Shown here: piece after piece, positions 1 through 9,400 of the stretch
Numbering within the stretch: the stretch's first letter is position 1
Layout: every line of letters starts with the position of its first letter
Assembly: GCA_030040515.1 (NCBI GenBank)
Contig: JASHTO010000499.1
Location: forward strand, 1-22,157
Length of the DNA stretch: 22,157 nucleotides
Direction of reading: 5' to 3'
DNA from: Terriglobia bacterium
Lineage (GTDB): Bacteria; Acidobacteriota; Terriglobia; UBA7540
Notes under the pieces: generated by a model
What the model saw: the letters and a program-made list of their open reading frames with translations, nothing else
What the model was told of the DNA's origin: nothing
The model's database searches: none
Translations under genes and position numbers: made by a program

Positions 1-9
1 GAAGAGACA

Positions 10-1842
10 ATGGGCGAACGGCTCACCGAGTTAGTGACAGCAAGAGCGAAGGCAAGCCCAGAGAGCATAGCGGTTTCTACCGAAGGGGAGGATTTGACTT
101 ACGGCGCGCTGGAACTGCAGGCCAACCGTTTGGCAGGCCACCTGCTTTCCCACCGCGCAGACGGTGCTCAACCTGTCATCCTTTGTCTGCCCCGTTCCCC
201 GGCGCTGGCGGTCAGCGCCCTGGCGGTTCTAAAGACCGGCGCAGCATATGTCCCGCTCGATCCAGCGTGGCCGATCGAGCGGCTGAGATTTGTGGTGGAG
301 GATAGCGGAGCAGGTTGGGTGGTTACGCAACAAAGCCTCGCGCCGGGCATTGCGTCCGATCAGTGCCGGGTTGTAAACCTCCAGAAAGATGCCGAAGTAA
401 TCTCCCGCTACCCAGCTTCCCTGCCCCCCGCTAGGACCGATGCGCAGGAGCTCGCCTACATCATCTACACCTCCGGGTCTACCGGCCAACCGAAGGGGGT
501 GGAGATCAGGCACGAGGCGCTTCGCAATTTAGTTCATTGGCACCTCCAGGCGTTTCGAGTAACTCCCGCCGACCGTGCAACCTTGGTGGCGAGCCCGGGA
601 TTTGACGCCTCGGTGTGGGAATTATGGCCGTACCTTTGCTCAGGCGCGAGCCTGCATATTCCGGGGGAGAGCCTCCGCAACAATGCCGAGGACCTTCGTG
701 ATTGGCTTGTGGCTCAGGAAATCACAATAACCTTTGTGCCCACCCCGCTGGCGGAACTGCTGATGGGCCTCGAATGGCCGGCTGCCACGCCGCTGCGGCT
801 GATGCTGACGGGCGCTGACGCGCTGCGCAAATATCCCCCCAAGGGTTTGCCTTTCCAGTTGATCAACAATTACGGCCCGACGGAGTGTACGGTGGTCACT
901 ACGTCAGGCGTCGTGCCTGCCGGCGGAACCCCGGGAAGCTTGCCTTCCATCGGGAAAGCGATTAGCAATGTGCATGTCCTTCTATTGGACGAAAACCTGA
1001 AGCAGGTTCCCGCCGGTGCGACGGGTGAGATCTGTGTAAGTGGGAAAGGGCTGGCGCGCGGGTACCTCAACCGCCCCGCGCTTACCGCCGAAAAGTTCGT
1101 TCCGAACCCTTATAGCGCCGAGCTCGGAGCTCGCCTCTACCGAACTGGAGATCTCGCGCGATATCTTCCTGACGGCCAGATCGAGTTTCTGGGCCGGACG
1201 GATGATCAGATCAAGATTCGAGGTTACCGAATTGAGCCCGGTGAAATCATCGCCGCGCTCTGCCGCCACCCCTCGGTCGAGGCAAGCTGCGTGATTGCCT
1301 GGGACAATGGCAACGCGGAGAAGGAGTTGGTGGCGTACATCGTCGCCTCCCAGGAACCCGAACCGCGTGCCGAAGAGCTCCGCAATTTTCTTCTTCTCTA
1401 TCTTCCCGAATATCTTGTTCCAAAAATATTCGTTTTGCTCGAATCGCTGCCGCTCAATTCCAGCGGCAAAGTCGACCGCCGCGCCCTGCCTCCGCCGAAC
1501 GAATCGAATACCTTGACCAGCCGGTCCTGCGCCGCACCACGCACCGCCCTTCAAGAGGAAGTAATGTCCATCGTGGCGAATTTGCTTGGATCAAATGAAA
1601 TTGGGGTGAACGACAATTTTTTCATGCAGGGAGGAAATTCCCTGCTGGGAGCTCAGCTTATCGCTCGGCTTCGGAAAGCATTCGATTTGAAAATTCCATT
1701 GGGCATGCTGTTCACCGCTCCCACGGTGACGCAACTCTCTGCGGGGATTGAACAACTGCGAGCCGGCCAACCCGCAGAGAATGATCTCGCAAGTACGGAT
1801 GGTGAGGAATCACGCCGGCGCTCCTGCCACTTCCCCGTTTAG
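10..1842 (+). CDS. NRPS adenylation-carrier protein (A-PCP), predicted leucine-activating
   Basis: The protein (610 aa) is predicted to adenylate an amino acid and load it on its own carrier domain. Adenylation motifs visible are the P-loop TSGSTGQPKG (T154-G163), YGPTE (288-292), YRTGD with D381, the GRTDDQIKIRGYR hinge region, and the A10 lysine K487. A carrier domain follows with GGNSL, where S544 would carry phosphopantetheine. Aligning by eye to GrsA, the ten pocket residues are D199 A200 W203 F242 L266 G268 N287 V295 V296 K487. From memory this DAWFLGNVVK string is a published leucine code. No condensation, thioesterase or reductase domain follows; the chain ends about 45 aa after the carrier core. 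The frame stays open to the window edge, so an upstream domain on the same chain is possible, but the ATG falls exactly at the usual A-domain start. The next gene begins 53 nt downstream on the same strand. Confidence 0.92.
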   Translation: MGERLTELVTARAKASPESIAVSTEGEDLTYGALELQANRLAGHLLSHRADGAQPVILCLPRSPALAVSALAVLKTGAAYVPLDPAWPIERLRFVVEDSGAGWVVTQQSLAPGIASDQCRVVNLQKDAEVISRYPASLPPARTDAQELAYIIYTSGSTGQPKGVEIRHEALRNLVHWHLQAFRVTPADRATLVASPGFDASVWELWPYLCSGASLHIPGESLRNNAEDLRDWLVAQEITITFVPTPLAELLMGLEWPAATPLRLMLTGADALRKYPPKGLPFQLINNYGPTECTVVTTSGVVPAGGTPGSLPSIGKAISNVHVLLLDENLKQVPAGATGEICVSGKGLARGYLNRPALTAEKFVPNPYSAELGARLYRTGDLARYLPDGQIEFLGRTDDQIKIRGYRIEPGEIIAALCRHPSVEASCVIAWDNGNAEKELVAYIVASQEPEPRAEELRNFLLLYLPEYLVPKIFVLLESLPLNSSGKVDRRALPPPNESNTLTSRSCAAPRTALQEEVMSIVANLLGSNEIGVNDNFFMQGGNSLLGAQLIARLRKAFDLKIPLGMLFTAPTVTQLSAGIEQLRAGQPAENDLASTDGEESRRRSCHFPV

Positions 1843-1894
1843 AACCTGTCTTCACCAGCGCCCACTCTTGCCTACGAAGCCGAGGAAACTTTCC

Positions 1895-3046
1895 ATGGAG
1901 CTCCAACAAAGCAGTGACTTCACCAAGAGCGCTCACAAACCTGCTCAAAACTTGAAAATCCGTGAAGTGGCGTTTGAAGATTACGATCAGATCGACGCGC
2001 TCCAAATCGCCTATAAACGGCCGGCGAGACCGTACGAGGAGTGGGAACATCTCTGGGCCAATAATCCCGCCTATTTGTCGGTTGGCCGCGCCTGGTCCAA
2101 AGGGTGGGTTGTCGAGCGTCCAGACGGCAGGATTGTGGGATATCTCGGCAACATCCCGCTTTTTTACGAATTGGGCGGGGAAAGATTACTGACGGCCGTC
2201 GCTCACGCCTGGGTTGTAGATTTGGATTACCGGCCATACTCCTTGGCGCTGCTCGACCTCTACTTCTCCCAGAAGAATGTCGACCTGTTCCTGAATGCCA
2301 CGGTGGGCCCTGCCGGACATGACTCCTTCAATATTTTCGATTCCCCGCGTGTCCCGACCGGCGACTGGGGGCGTTCGGTATTTTCGATCACCAACCGGCA
2401 AGGTTTTTTGGCCGCCTGGCTCAGGGAGAAAGCGATTCCCATTGCCAGGCCACTGAGCTTTGGTCTGGCGGGCGCGCTGGCGATCGTACAATCCTTTTCA
2501 TTTCGAGCTTTGCCCCGAAATGGCGCGGAACACCCTTTTCAGCTCTGTAAGAATATTGATTCACGCTTCGATGTGTTTTGGGAATGCCAGAGGAGAAACA
2601 ATCCGCATCTGCTACTGGCAGTTCGCACTCGCGAAGCGCTGGAATGGCATTTCAAGTATCCACTTCGCAACGATCGGGTATGGATTTTGACAGCAGGCAC
2701 GAACCCTATTACCGCCTATGCCATCTTCCTTCGGTACGACAATCCTGCCCATAGCTTGACGCGGATGCGCCTGATCGACTTTCAGGCTTTGGACGGCAAT
2801 ATAACCCTGCTCGCGCCGATGCTGGCGTGGGCCCTGGAAAGTTGCCGCCGTGAAGGCATCCATATGTTCGAGATTATTGGGTTGCGCCCGGAAAAAATGC
2901 GGGTCATCAGCGAGCTTTCCCCCTATCGGCGAAAGCTCCCCTGTTGGATGTATTTTTACAAAGCTCCCCACCCGAAGCTGGCGGAAAAGCTCGCGGACCC
3001 GAACGCCTGGGACCCGTCGCAGTTTGACAGCGACGCCAGTTTGTGA
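1895..3046 (+). CDS. GNAT-like acyltransferase next to the A-PCP gene
   Basis: This 383-aa protein resembles GNAT-fold acyltransferases. It starts with the typical beta strand KIREVAFEDYDQIDAL, has a middle strand-loop-helix AWVVDLDYRPYSLALLDL where the acetyl-CoA pyrophosphate loop would lie, and a second GNAT-like half (residues ~225-360). The loop lacks the canonical Q/RxxGxG/A, so the acyl donor need not be acetyl-CoA. I chose ATG 1895 because GAGGAA lies 7 nt upstream; the frame is open further back to 1748, but that would overlap the previous gene and add an unconserved-looking stretch. No signal peptide or membrane segment is seen. Being 53 nt behind the A-PCP gene suggests co-transcription, and it could move the carrier-bound amino acid to an acceptor. 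That role is inference. A 7-bp AT-rich hairpin (3045-3063) overlaps the stop codon. Confidence 0.6.
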   Translation: MELQQSSDFTKSAHKPAQNLKIREVAFEDYDQIDALQIAYKRPARPYEEWEHLWANNPAYLSVGRAWSKGWVVERPDGRIVGYLGNIPLFYELGGERLLTAVAHAWVVDLDYRPYSLALLDLYFSQKNVDLFLNATVGPAGHDSFNIFDSPRVPTGDWGRSVFSITNRQGFLAAWLREKAIPIARPLSFGLAGALAIVQSFSFRALPRNGAEHPFQLCKNIDSRFDVFWECQRRNNPHLLLAVRTREALEWHFKYPLRNDRVWILTAGTNPITAYAIFLRYDNPAHSLTRMRLIDFQALDGNITLLAPMLAWALESCRREGIHMFEIIGLRPEKMRVISELSPYRRKLPCWMYFYKAPHPKLAEKLADPNAWDPSQFDSDASL

Positions 3047-3097
3047 AAATCGAGTTGATTTTCGCTGGCTGCGATAATCCAAGACAAAGTCTAGATG

Positions 3098-3514
3098 CTA
3101 GGTCTCCCATATTTCGATTTCAAATTTCCGGTACAAGCAGATCATTTCGAAATCGGCCTTATCGGAAGTAATCAGACGTGCCCCCGAGGAACGGGCGGTG
3201 AGAGCGATGAGCATGTCGAAATGCAAGTCGCGCAGTTTGTCGGGCCCGAAGCCTTGGTCTGCGTAGATCTGCCCAAGTATGCGGCCCGATTCGAGCCAGT
3301 TCGCCTCCGTAGGAGTCAGGAACAGGCGACGATTCCTTTCGAGCGCCAGCAGGAATTCCTTTTCCGCACGCTCCCTGGCTCCACGCCATAATTCCGCCAG
3401 GACCACGGATGAAATTCGGACGGGTCCGGCAAGCGATTGGATCCGCTGTTCATGCCTGCCGAAGCGCAGATAATCAATAAAGACAGATGTGTCGAGGATT
3501 ATGAGGTTACTCAC
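3098..3514 (-). CDS. vapC: VapC-type PIN-domain ribonuclease toxin
   Basis: The 138-aa protein has the full PIN-domain layout of VapC toxins, Mg-dependent RNases that cut tRNA or rRNA when free of antitoxin. Acidic residues in the expected places are D8 (LDTSVFID), E41 (VVLAELWRG), D100 (LHFDMLIA) and D118 (ITSDKADF). Length matches the family. It starts at GTG 3514, inside the last codons of the upstream vapB (8-nt overlap, GTGAGTAA), the usual antitoxin-first, translationally coupled arrangement. All catalytic positions are intact, so the toxin should be active. It converges with the acyltransferase gene, leaving 51 nt between stops. Confidence 0.9.
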   Translation of the reverse strand: MSNLIILDTSVFIDYLRFGRHEQRIQSLAGPVRISSVVLAELWRGARERAEKEFLLALERNRRLFLTPTEANWLESGRILGQIYADQGFGPDKLRDLHFDMLIALTARSSGARLITSDKADFEMICLYRKFEIEIWET

Positions 3515-3695
3515 CGTGGCCCGCGAACGTGAGCTTGCCCCTGTATTTGCTCATCAGTTTCTTGAACCGACTCAAAGCCACAATTTCCCTGAGCGCGATG
3601 TGGACGGCTTCCGTCCGCGATTTTACACCCAGAACTTTGCGAGCTTCGTCGGCAAGTTGAATGTCAAGCCGTATTGACGTGAGTGTTGCAGCCAT
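3507..3695 (-). CDS. vapB: VapB-type antitoxin
   Basis: A 62-aa protein with an N-terminal ribbon-helix-helix-like segment (TSIRLDIQLADEARKVLG, then SRTEAVHIALREIVAL), matching the small VapB antitoxins of PIN toxins. In that family the N-terminus binds the operon operator and the C-terminus (here RFKKLMSKYRGKLTF) blocks the toxin active site. It is immediately upstream of and overlaps vapC. ATG 3695 is the only good start; no strong ribosome site is visible (GGAAACGGAAC upstream). It is probably autoregulated with the toxin at the AT-rich promoter just upstream. Confidence 0.85.
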   Translation of the reverse strand: MAATLTSIRLDIQLADEARKVLGVKSRTEAVHIALREIVALSRFKKLMSKYRGKLTFAGHGE

Positions 3696-3719
3696 GTTCC
3701 GTTTCCAGCCCTAGTATAT

Positions 3720-3750
3720 ATCATATTGCCACTTTGTATGTACGCGTCAA
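3720..3750 (-). promoter_or_regulatory. candidate vapBC promoter
   Basis: On the minus strand TTGACG (3745-3750) and TATGAT (3720-3725) are separated by 19 bp, and the -10 lies 24 bp upstream of the vapB ATG. The AT-rich stretch at 3713-3728 (agtatatatcatattg) is partly self-complementary and overlaps the -10, where a VapB operator would be expected. Consensus match is good but spacing is long and sigma preference is assumed. Confidence 0.4.
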
Positions 3751-3792
3751 GCTCTGATTGCTTGCCTTCATATCCGCGATCTGCCTCTGCAC

Positions 3793-4854
3793 CTACGGGC
3801 TGTTAACGTAAATATCAGCATCCAAGATCTGCTGTCCGTCTGACAAGTGAATGACCTGCGCGCCTTTCAGCTCCGAAGCATGGGGATAAAACGTGCGCGG
3901 GAACGGAGTAGCCGGTTCATATCTGTTTAGGCGATTGAAGACCAAAATGTAGTCTCCGGCGGGGAGATGGTAAAATTCGAATGGCTTCCACTCTTCCCCG
4001 GGTCTTGCCCTGCCTTGATACCCGAATAACCCAGATCCTCTCTCATCGTAGTGGCTGGCAAAGTAAAGCTCCGCATAAGTGGAACTCAAAGGATTTCCAT
4101 CCGGACCGATGATTTTACCGCTGATCCTACCCGTGGGCAGCGCGTACAGGTCGAGCCTCTTGCACGATCTGTGCCCAAGGTCCAAAGGGGGAGGCGTTCC
4201 CTTCCCTAATAACTCTCCGAGTTCCAGATTGGGAGGTAATTCCGCAGAGACTTGATACTTGCCTGGTGGAACGTGACGAAAAGAGTACACTCCGTCGTCA
4301 TCGGTCCTGGATTCAAGGGACCTCGTATCGGACTTCAGTTTGACCAAAATGCCTGGCAGGGGTCGGACGTAGTCTTCCTGCTGAATCGCCGCCTCTTCTT
4401 CCAGTGTGCGGATCAGGCTCCCGTAGACCGGCGCTAAAGGTTTGCCGCTTCTCTCAGATCTCAACTGCTCCACAGTTGCACGGGCGTATTCCAATGGGTG
4501 GGTACCGGAGCAGATGCCAGTGAACAAACAGTCTTTCTCTGCGTCATTCCACGGGCATCCGCCTGCAAATACCAGATATTGCTTGCCCATCCGAAAATCA
4601 AACCACCAACCGGGCAACTGAGCGACCCCAACATGATTGCCCTTCACCCCTTTAAAGGATTCCGTTACCTGGAACCTGGTCACCAGTCTACCTTGGTCAA
4701 AGCCCATCACCGTACCAATGAAGATAGCCTTCGAACTCTTAATCTGGCTTGGAAGATCAAGCTCGACACATTCATTCGCACGTGCTGAAGGTTGAAGAGT
4801 CAGGAACAACCCCACAACCAGCGCCAATCCAGGCTTTGCAAGAGGTGAGCGCAT
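3793..4854 (-). CDS. secreted protein with N-terminal NTR-like and C-terminal carboxypeptidase-regulatory-like domains
   Basis: A 353-aa exported protein. Residues 1-27 form a Sec signal peptide (KPGLALVVGLFLTL core, then ARA). The next ~115 residues follow the pattern AIFIGTVMGF..VTRFQVTESFKGVKG..YLVFAGGC with several cysteines, as in small netrin/TIMP-like domains of bacterial exported proteins. From ~160 there is a carboxypeptidase-regulatory-like beta sandwich (ILVKLKSDTRS..DDDGVYSFRHVPPGKYQVSAEL), and a second such unit begins at GRISGKIIGPDGNPL and ends near DADIYVNSP. No catalytic motif is visible, so it is likely a binding or surface protein. The start lies only 10 nt after the DUF1501 stop on the same strand, so the two are probably co-transcribed. 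The exact role is unknown. Confidence 0.72.
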   Translation of the reverse strand: MRSPLAKPGLALVVGLFLTLQPSARANECVELDLPSQIKSSKAIFIGTVMGFDQGRLVTRFQVTESFKGVKGNHVGVAQLPGWWFDFRMGKQYLVFAGGCPWNDAEKDCLFTGICSGTHPLEYARATVEQLRSERSGKPLAPVYGSLIRTLEEEAAIQQEDYVRPLPGILVKLKSDTRSLESRTDDDGVYSFRHVPPGKYQVSAELPPNLELGELLGKGTPPPLDLGHRSCKRLDLYALPTGRISGKIIGPDGNPLSSTYAELYFASHYDERGSGLFGYQGRARPGEEWKPFEFYHLPAGDYILVFNRLNRYEPATPFPRTFYPHASELKGAQVIHLSDGQQILDADIYVNSP

Positions 4855-4864
4855 TTTCGCTACT

Positions 4865-6301
4865 TCACGCCACGATTCCCTTCACCACCTCGCCGAACAC
4901 AAACGTCAGCCGGGCGTCCTGGCCCTGATACTTCACGGTCAGGCGCTTGTGGTCGATGCCCAGGAGATAAAGCATGGTGGCGTGGAAATCGTGTACGGTG
5001 ACGGGGTTCTCCACCGCCGCGTAGCCGAGTTCGTCCGTTGCGCCGTAGGCGAGTCCGCCCTTGATCCCTCCGCCGGCGAGCACGAACGAAAATCCCTTGA
5101 TGTGATGGTCGCGGCCGTCGCCTCCCTGCGACATCGGCGTGCGGCCGAACTCGCCGCCGAAGACCACCAATGTGTCTTTCAGCATGTCGCGCTGCTTCAG
5201 GTCCTTGATCAGCGCGGCGGCGGCGCGGTCGGTTTCCTGCGCCTTGAAGACCATGTTCACTTTGATTTGCCCGTGATGGTCCCAATCGCGGTGATAAAGC
5301 TGGATGAAGCGCACGCCACGCTCCGCCAGGCGCCGCGCCAGCAGGCAATTCGACGCGAACGACCCGTCGCCGGGCTTCGCTCCGTACATATCCAGAATCG
5401 ACTGCGGCTCCTTGCTCATATCCACCAGCCCGGGCACGCTGGCTTGCATCTTGAACGCCATCTCGTACTGGGAAATTCGCGTCAGCACTTCGGGGTCTTT
5501 CACCGTGTCGTATTCAATTTTGTCGAGCGCGTCGATGGCGTTGATGGAAGCCTGCTGAAGACCCGTGTCCACGCCCTGGGGATTCTTGATGTAGAGCACG
5601 GGATCGCCAATGGCGTTGAACTTCACTCCCTGGAACTTGCTGGGCAGGAACCCGGACGACCACTGGCGCGAGGCGATGGGCTGCATCTGCCCGCCCTTGC
5701 CGGAAGACATCAGCACGATGAAGCCCGGCAGGTCCTCCGCCTCGGAGCCCAGACCGTAGAACACCCATGAGCCCATGCTGGGCCGCCCAGCAACAATCAT
5801 TCCCGCGTTCATCACCGCGTGCGCCGGGTCGTGATTGATCTGCTCGGTGGTCATCGAGCGCACGATGCACAGATCGTCTGCCACGCTGCCGAGCTGCTGA
5901 AACAGCCCGCACATTTCGAGGCCCGACTTCCCGAATTTCTGGAATTTGTGCTGTGGCCCGAAGCAGATCAGCTTTTTTCCTTGAAGCTGCGCGATCTGCT
6001 GGCCTTTGGTGAACGATTCCGGCATGGGCTTGCCGTCCAACTCCGCGAGCTGGGGCTTCGGGTCAAACGTCTCAAGATGCGATGGGCCGCCGGCTTGATA
6101 AAGAAAGATGACGCGCTTCGCCCGCGGCGGAAAATGCAGCGGGTTCACCACGCCCTTTGAGGTGTAAACCAGCGGCGCATTATCGGCATATAAAGCCGGG
6201 TTCATCAGGCCGTTCAGCGCAAACATGCCGAGGCCGGAGACGCCGTAACCAAGAAAAGTACGGCGATTGATAGCGTTCGCAAGCGTGATTTTGGGGTCCA
6301 T
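4865..6301 (-). CDS. DUF1501 domain-containing protein with Tat-type leader
   Basis: A 478-aa protein of the DUF1501 family, which has an alkaline-phosphatase/sulfatase-like fold and is usually exported. The N-terminus carries a twin-arginine leader: NRRTFLGYG followed by a hydrophobic segment (GVSGLGMFALNGLM). Family hallmarks are FLYQAGGPSHLETFDPKP, INHDPAHAVMNAGMIV, RFIQLYHRDWDHH, VVFGGEFGRTPM and GGDGRDHHIKG. Start ATG 6301 has GAGGAG 7 nt upstream. It lies 99 nt downstream of the DUF1549/DUF1553 gene, with a cruciform repeat in the gap. These two families are nearly always neighbours in planctomycetes, verrucomicrobia and acidobacteria. The biochemical function is not established; a role in outer-surface redox or polysaccharide breakdown is suggested for the pair. 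Family assignment is firm, role is not. Confidence 0.95.
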   Translation of the reverse strand: MDPKITLANAINRRTFLGYGVSGLGMFALNGLMNPALYADNAPLVYTSKGVVNPLHFPPRAKRVIFLYQAGGPSHLETFDPKPQLAELDGKPMPESFTKGQQIAQLQGKKLICFGPQHKFQKFGKSGLEMCGLFQQLGSVADDLCIVRSMTTEQINHDPAHAVMNAGMIVAGRPSMGSWVFYGLGSEAEDLPGFIVLMSSGKGGQMQPIASRQWSSGFLPSKFQGVKFNAIGDPVLYIKNPQGVDTGLQQASINAIDALDKIEYDTVKDPEVLTRISQYEMAFKMQASVPGLVDMSKEPQSILDMYGAKPGDGSFASNCLLARRLAERGVRFIQLYHRDWDHHGQIKVNMVFKAQETDRAAAALIKDLKQRDMLKDTLVVFGGEFGRTPMSQGGDGRDHHIKGFSFVLAGGGIKGGLAYGATDELGYAAVENPVTVHDFHATMLYLLGIDHKRLTVKYQGQDARLTFVFGEVVKGIVA

Positions 6302-6318
6302 GTGTAGCTCCTCTGGTT

Positions 6319-6398
6319 CGTAGGGGCAACCCTCGTGGTTGCCCCCGTCGCAAGGGCGGCCACGCCCCGTCGCCCGAAGGCTTTGAGCCGCCCCTACG
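6319..6398. repeat. 80-bp cruciform intergenic repeat element 1
   Basis: The element is bounded by perfect 9-bp inverted ends CGTAGGGGC (6319-6327) and GCCCCTACG (6390-6398). Inside, GGGGCAACC (6323-6331) and GGTTGCCCC (6337-6345) form a hairpin with a 5-nt loop. Positions 6367-6387 are an exact inverted copy of 9894-9914 in the second element. It fills nearly the whole gap between the DUF1549/DUF1553 and DUF1501 genes, so a transcript through both would carry this structure. Confidence 0.75.
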
Positions 6399-6400
6399 AT

Positions 6401-9400
6401 TTAATTCCTCGTAATCGTCTCGTGCAAATTCACAATGGCGCGCGTGACCATAGTCATCGCGGCCAAGTCCGTCGGTCGCAGGTCCTTCGCCACGGGCGAT
6501 TCTCCCACTTGCAGCAGGCTTATCGCGCGCTGGGGATTAGCGCGAAAATCCGCGTAGCTCTTCTGGTAAAGACTTGCGAGAATCTGCTCCTCCCCGGGCG
6601 CGGGCGTGCGGCCGAGCGCCTGCATGAACGCCCAGGAGATTCGCGCGTTCAAATTCGGCCCGCCTTTTTCGAGTGCATGTTGCGCGAAGACCCGCTCCGC
6701 CTCAACAAAAATCGGATCGTTCAGCAGCACCAGCGCTTGCAGTGGCGTGTTGGAATTCACTCGGTTCACCGTGCACTCCTCGCGTGTGGAGGCGTCAAAC
6801 GCCGCGAGACTCGGCTGCAGGAACGTCCGCTGCCAGTGAATGTACACGCCACGCCGGTACAAATCGTCACCCCGACTTGGGGAATAATCGCGCTTGGGGA
6901 AATTCAGCGACGACCAGAAGAGCTCAGGCTGATAAGGCTTCACGCTCGGCCCGCCGAATTTCTCGACGAGCAGGCCCGAAACGGACAGCGCGATGTCGTG
7001 CACCACCTCAGCATCGACGCGGAAGCGGCTCTGGCGTGCTAGCAGGCGGTTGTCCGGGTCTTTTTCATCCAGCTCTGGCGTGCTCAGCGACGACTGCCGA
7101 TAAGTATGACTCATCGCGATGGTGCGAATGATATGCTTCACGTCCCAGGGGTGCGTGCCCCCGGCATCCCAGGTGGGTTCCATGAACTCCGCCGCCAGCC
7201 AGTCGAGCAGTTCCGGGTGGCTGGGCCATTCACCCTGCGAGCCGAGATCGTTTAAAACTTTGGAAATGCCCGTCCCGAAAAATTGCTGCCAGGCGCGATT
7301 GACGAATACGCGCGCCGTGAGTGGATTGTCGCGAGACACCAGCCAGTTGGCGAAATCCAGGCGAGTGGCGCGGCGCCCGCCCGTATCCAATTTACCCAGG
7401 AAAATGGGAATCGCCGGCTGAACGATCTTGCCGGAGTCATCCATCCAATTACCGCGCGGCAGGATGCGCGTTTCGCGCGGCGTTGTCGCAACGGTCACGA
7501 GGCAGCGAGGGATTGATGCTTCGAGGATCAGTTGCTGCGCCTTGATTTTTTCCACCGCGATAAAAGCGGGCAGCAACTGCGGCTCAGACCACTGGAAATG
7601 CTCGCGTAGAGTCGCTACCTGTTCCTTGGTACGCTTTTCCGCGCTTACGTTGAGAACTTTCAGAACGTCGCCGGGCATGCCCTCGCGCACGCCCATGCGG
7701 GTGAGCTTGTCCGTATCGATCTTCAGGCCTGCATCCACTCCGGAATCGCCCAGTTCCGGCCAGGAGTATTGCGCACTGGACAGCGCCAGGCGAAATCGCC
7801 CGATGGTGGCGCGCCGCAGCGCGGAATCCTGATGCAGATAAACGGTGATGACGGCGGCGGCGCGCGTCTTCACGGGGTGCGCAAAACGCAGCGCCAGGAA
7901 CGGGCTCTTGCCGTCCTCGCTGTCCTCCGCCCAGCCGGTCTTGGGATCGCCGTCGATTGCCGCCATGGGCGGGTGACCTTCGGTTTCGCCGGTTCCATTC
8001 GTCGTGGCGAGCACAAACGGCGACTTCACCGCTGGCTGCTTCCCATCAACTGAAACTCTTGCTTCGACTTCCGTCAGGATGAAACGGTCGGAGCCGCGCC
8101 CCAGGCGATTCCCCGGCAAGCTTTCGTCCTGGATGACGTGCACGCCCAGCTCCGTCCACGTGCCTGCGCCCGGGCGGAAGCTGACCGTGTAAGTTTCATT
8201 GTCCGGATTCGGCCCGCTCGCCACGACCAATCCGTTCCCCGGGCCGCGATGGAAATTCAGCGATCCCGCGCCGTCCGTGATGTAAATGTTGCTGTCCACC
8301 GGTTCGTCGTTGTAGATGGTCAGGACCGCGCCGTGCGCCGATTTCGCGGCGAAGGGCCGCTGGTACTGCCACTTAAATCGATCCGCCTGCGAATCCGCCA
8401 GCAGCGTTTGTTCCCAGGTCGCCTGCTGCGGTTTGAGCGCATCGGTTTTCGCGTCGAGAGCGGCCTGCACGGCCTGCAAATCCGCGTCGAGCTGGGCTTG
8501 CTGCCGGGTCTGGTCCTCGCTCGGAAGCGGCAGGGTTGTCCACGCATCTTTGCCCTGGCCGGGTAGAAGTCCTTCCTCCTTGATGTCGGCGAAGAACGCC
8601 TTCATGGCGTAAAAATCCTGGGTAAGGATGGGATCAAATTTGTGATCGTGGCACTCCGCGCAACCGGTCGTCAGGCCGAGCCACACGGCGCTGACGGTGC
8701 GCACGCGGTCCGAGCCGTACTTGGCCAGATATTCCTTGTTCTGGATTCCACCTTCCTGCGAAGTGCGCAGAATGCGGTTGTACGCGGACGCGACCTTCTG
8801 CTCCGTCGTGGCATTGGGCAGCAAGTCGCCGGCAAGCTGCTCGCGAGTGAAGTCGTCAAAGGGTTTGTTGTCGCGGAACGCCCGCAGCACGTAATCGCGA
8901 TACGGCCACGCGGGCTGCGGATTGTCACCGTGGTAGCCGCGGCTGTCCGCGTAGCGCACCGCATCCAACCAGTGCATGGTTTCCATTTCGGCATAGCGCG
9001 GCGAGGCAAGCAGCCGGTCGACCAGCTTCGCGTAAGCATCGGGTGATTTTGACGCGACAAATTGCTCCACTTCCTGCGGCGTGGGCGGCAGGCCCGTCAA
9101 ATCGAGCGTCACGCGGCGAATCAAAGTGCGGCGATCGGCTTCGGGCGACGGCTGCAAGCCCTCTTTGGCGAGCCGCTCCTGGACAAATGCGTCGATGGGA
9201 TTTACGACCAGCGCGGGATCTTCCACGTTCTCCGGAACAGGCGGCCGCTTGATGGGCTGGAAGCTCCAGAGGGCCTCGTATTTCGCGCCCTCCAGAACCC
9301 ACCGGCGTAGGGTTTCCTTCTGCGCCTGCGTCAAGGTCTTGTGCGCGTATTCGGGCGGCATGATGTCCGATTGATCGGTGGAGAAAATCCGCTTGATGAT

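Noticed and set aside
1748..1894. Longer N-terminus for the GNAT-like protein
   Set aside because: It would overlap the A-PCP gene by 95 nt and add a stretch without family character; ATG 1895 has a good ribosome site.
3045..3063. Terminator GAAAATC-GAGTT-GATTTTC after the GNAT-like gene
   Set aside because: The stem is 7 bp and AT-rich with no U-run after it, and it overlaps the stop codon, so termination is not supported.
4949..5770. 273-codon frame antisense to the DUF1501 gene
   Set aside because: The DUF1501 gene is a firm family match over the full span, and the antisense product has no recognisable features.
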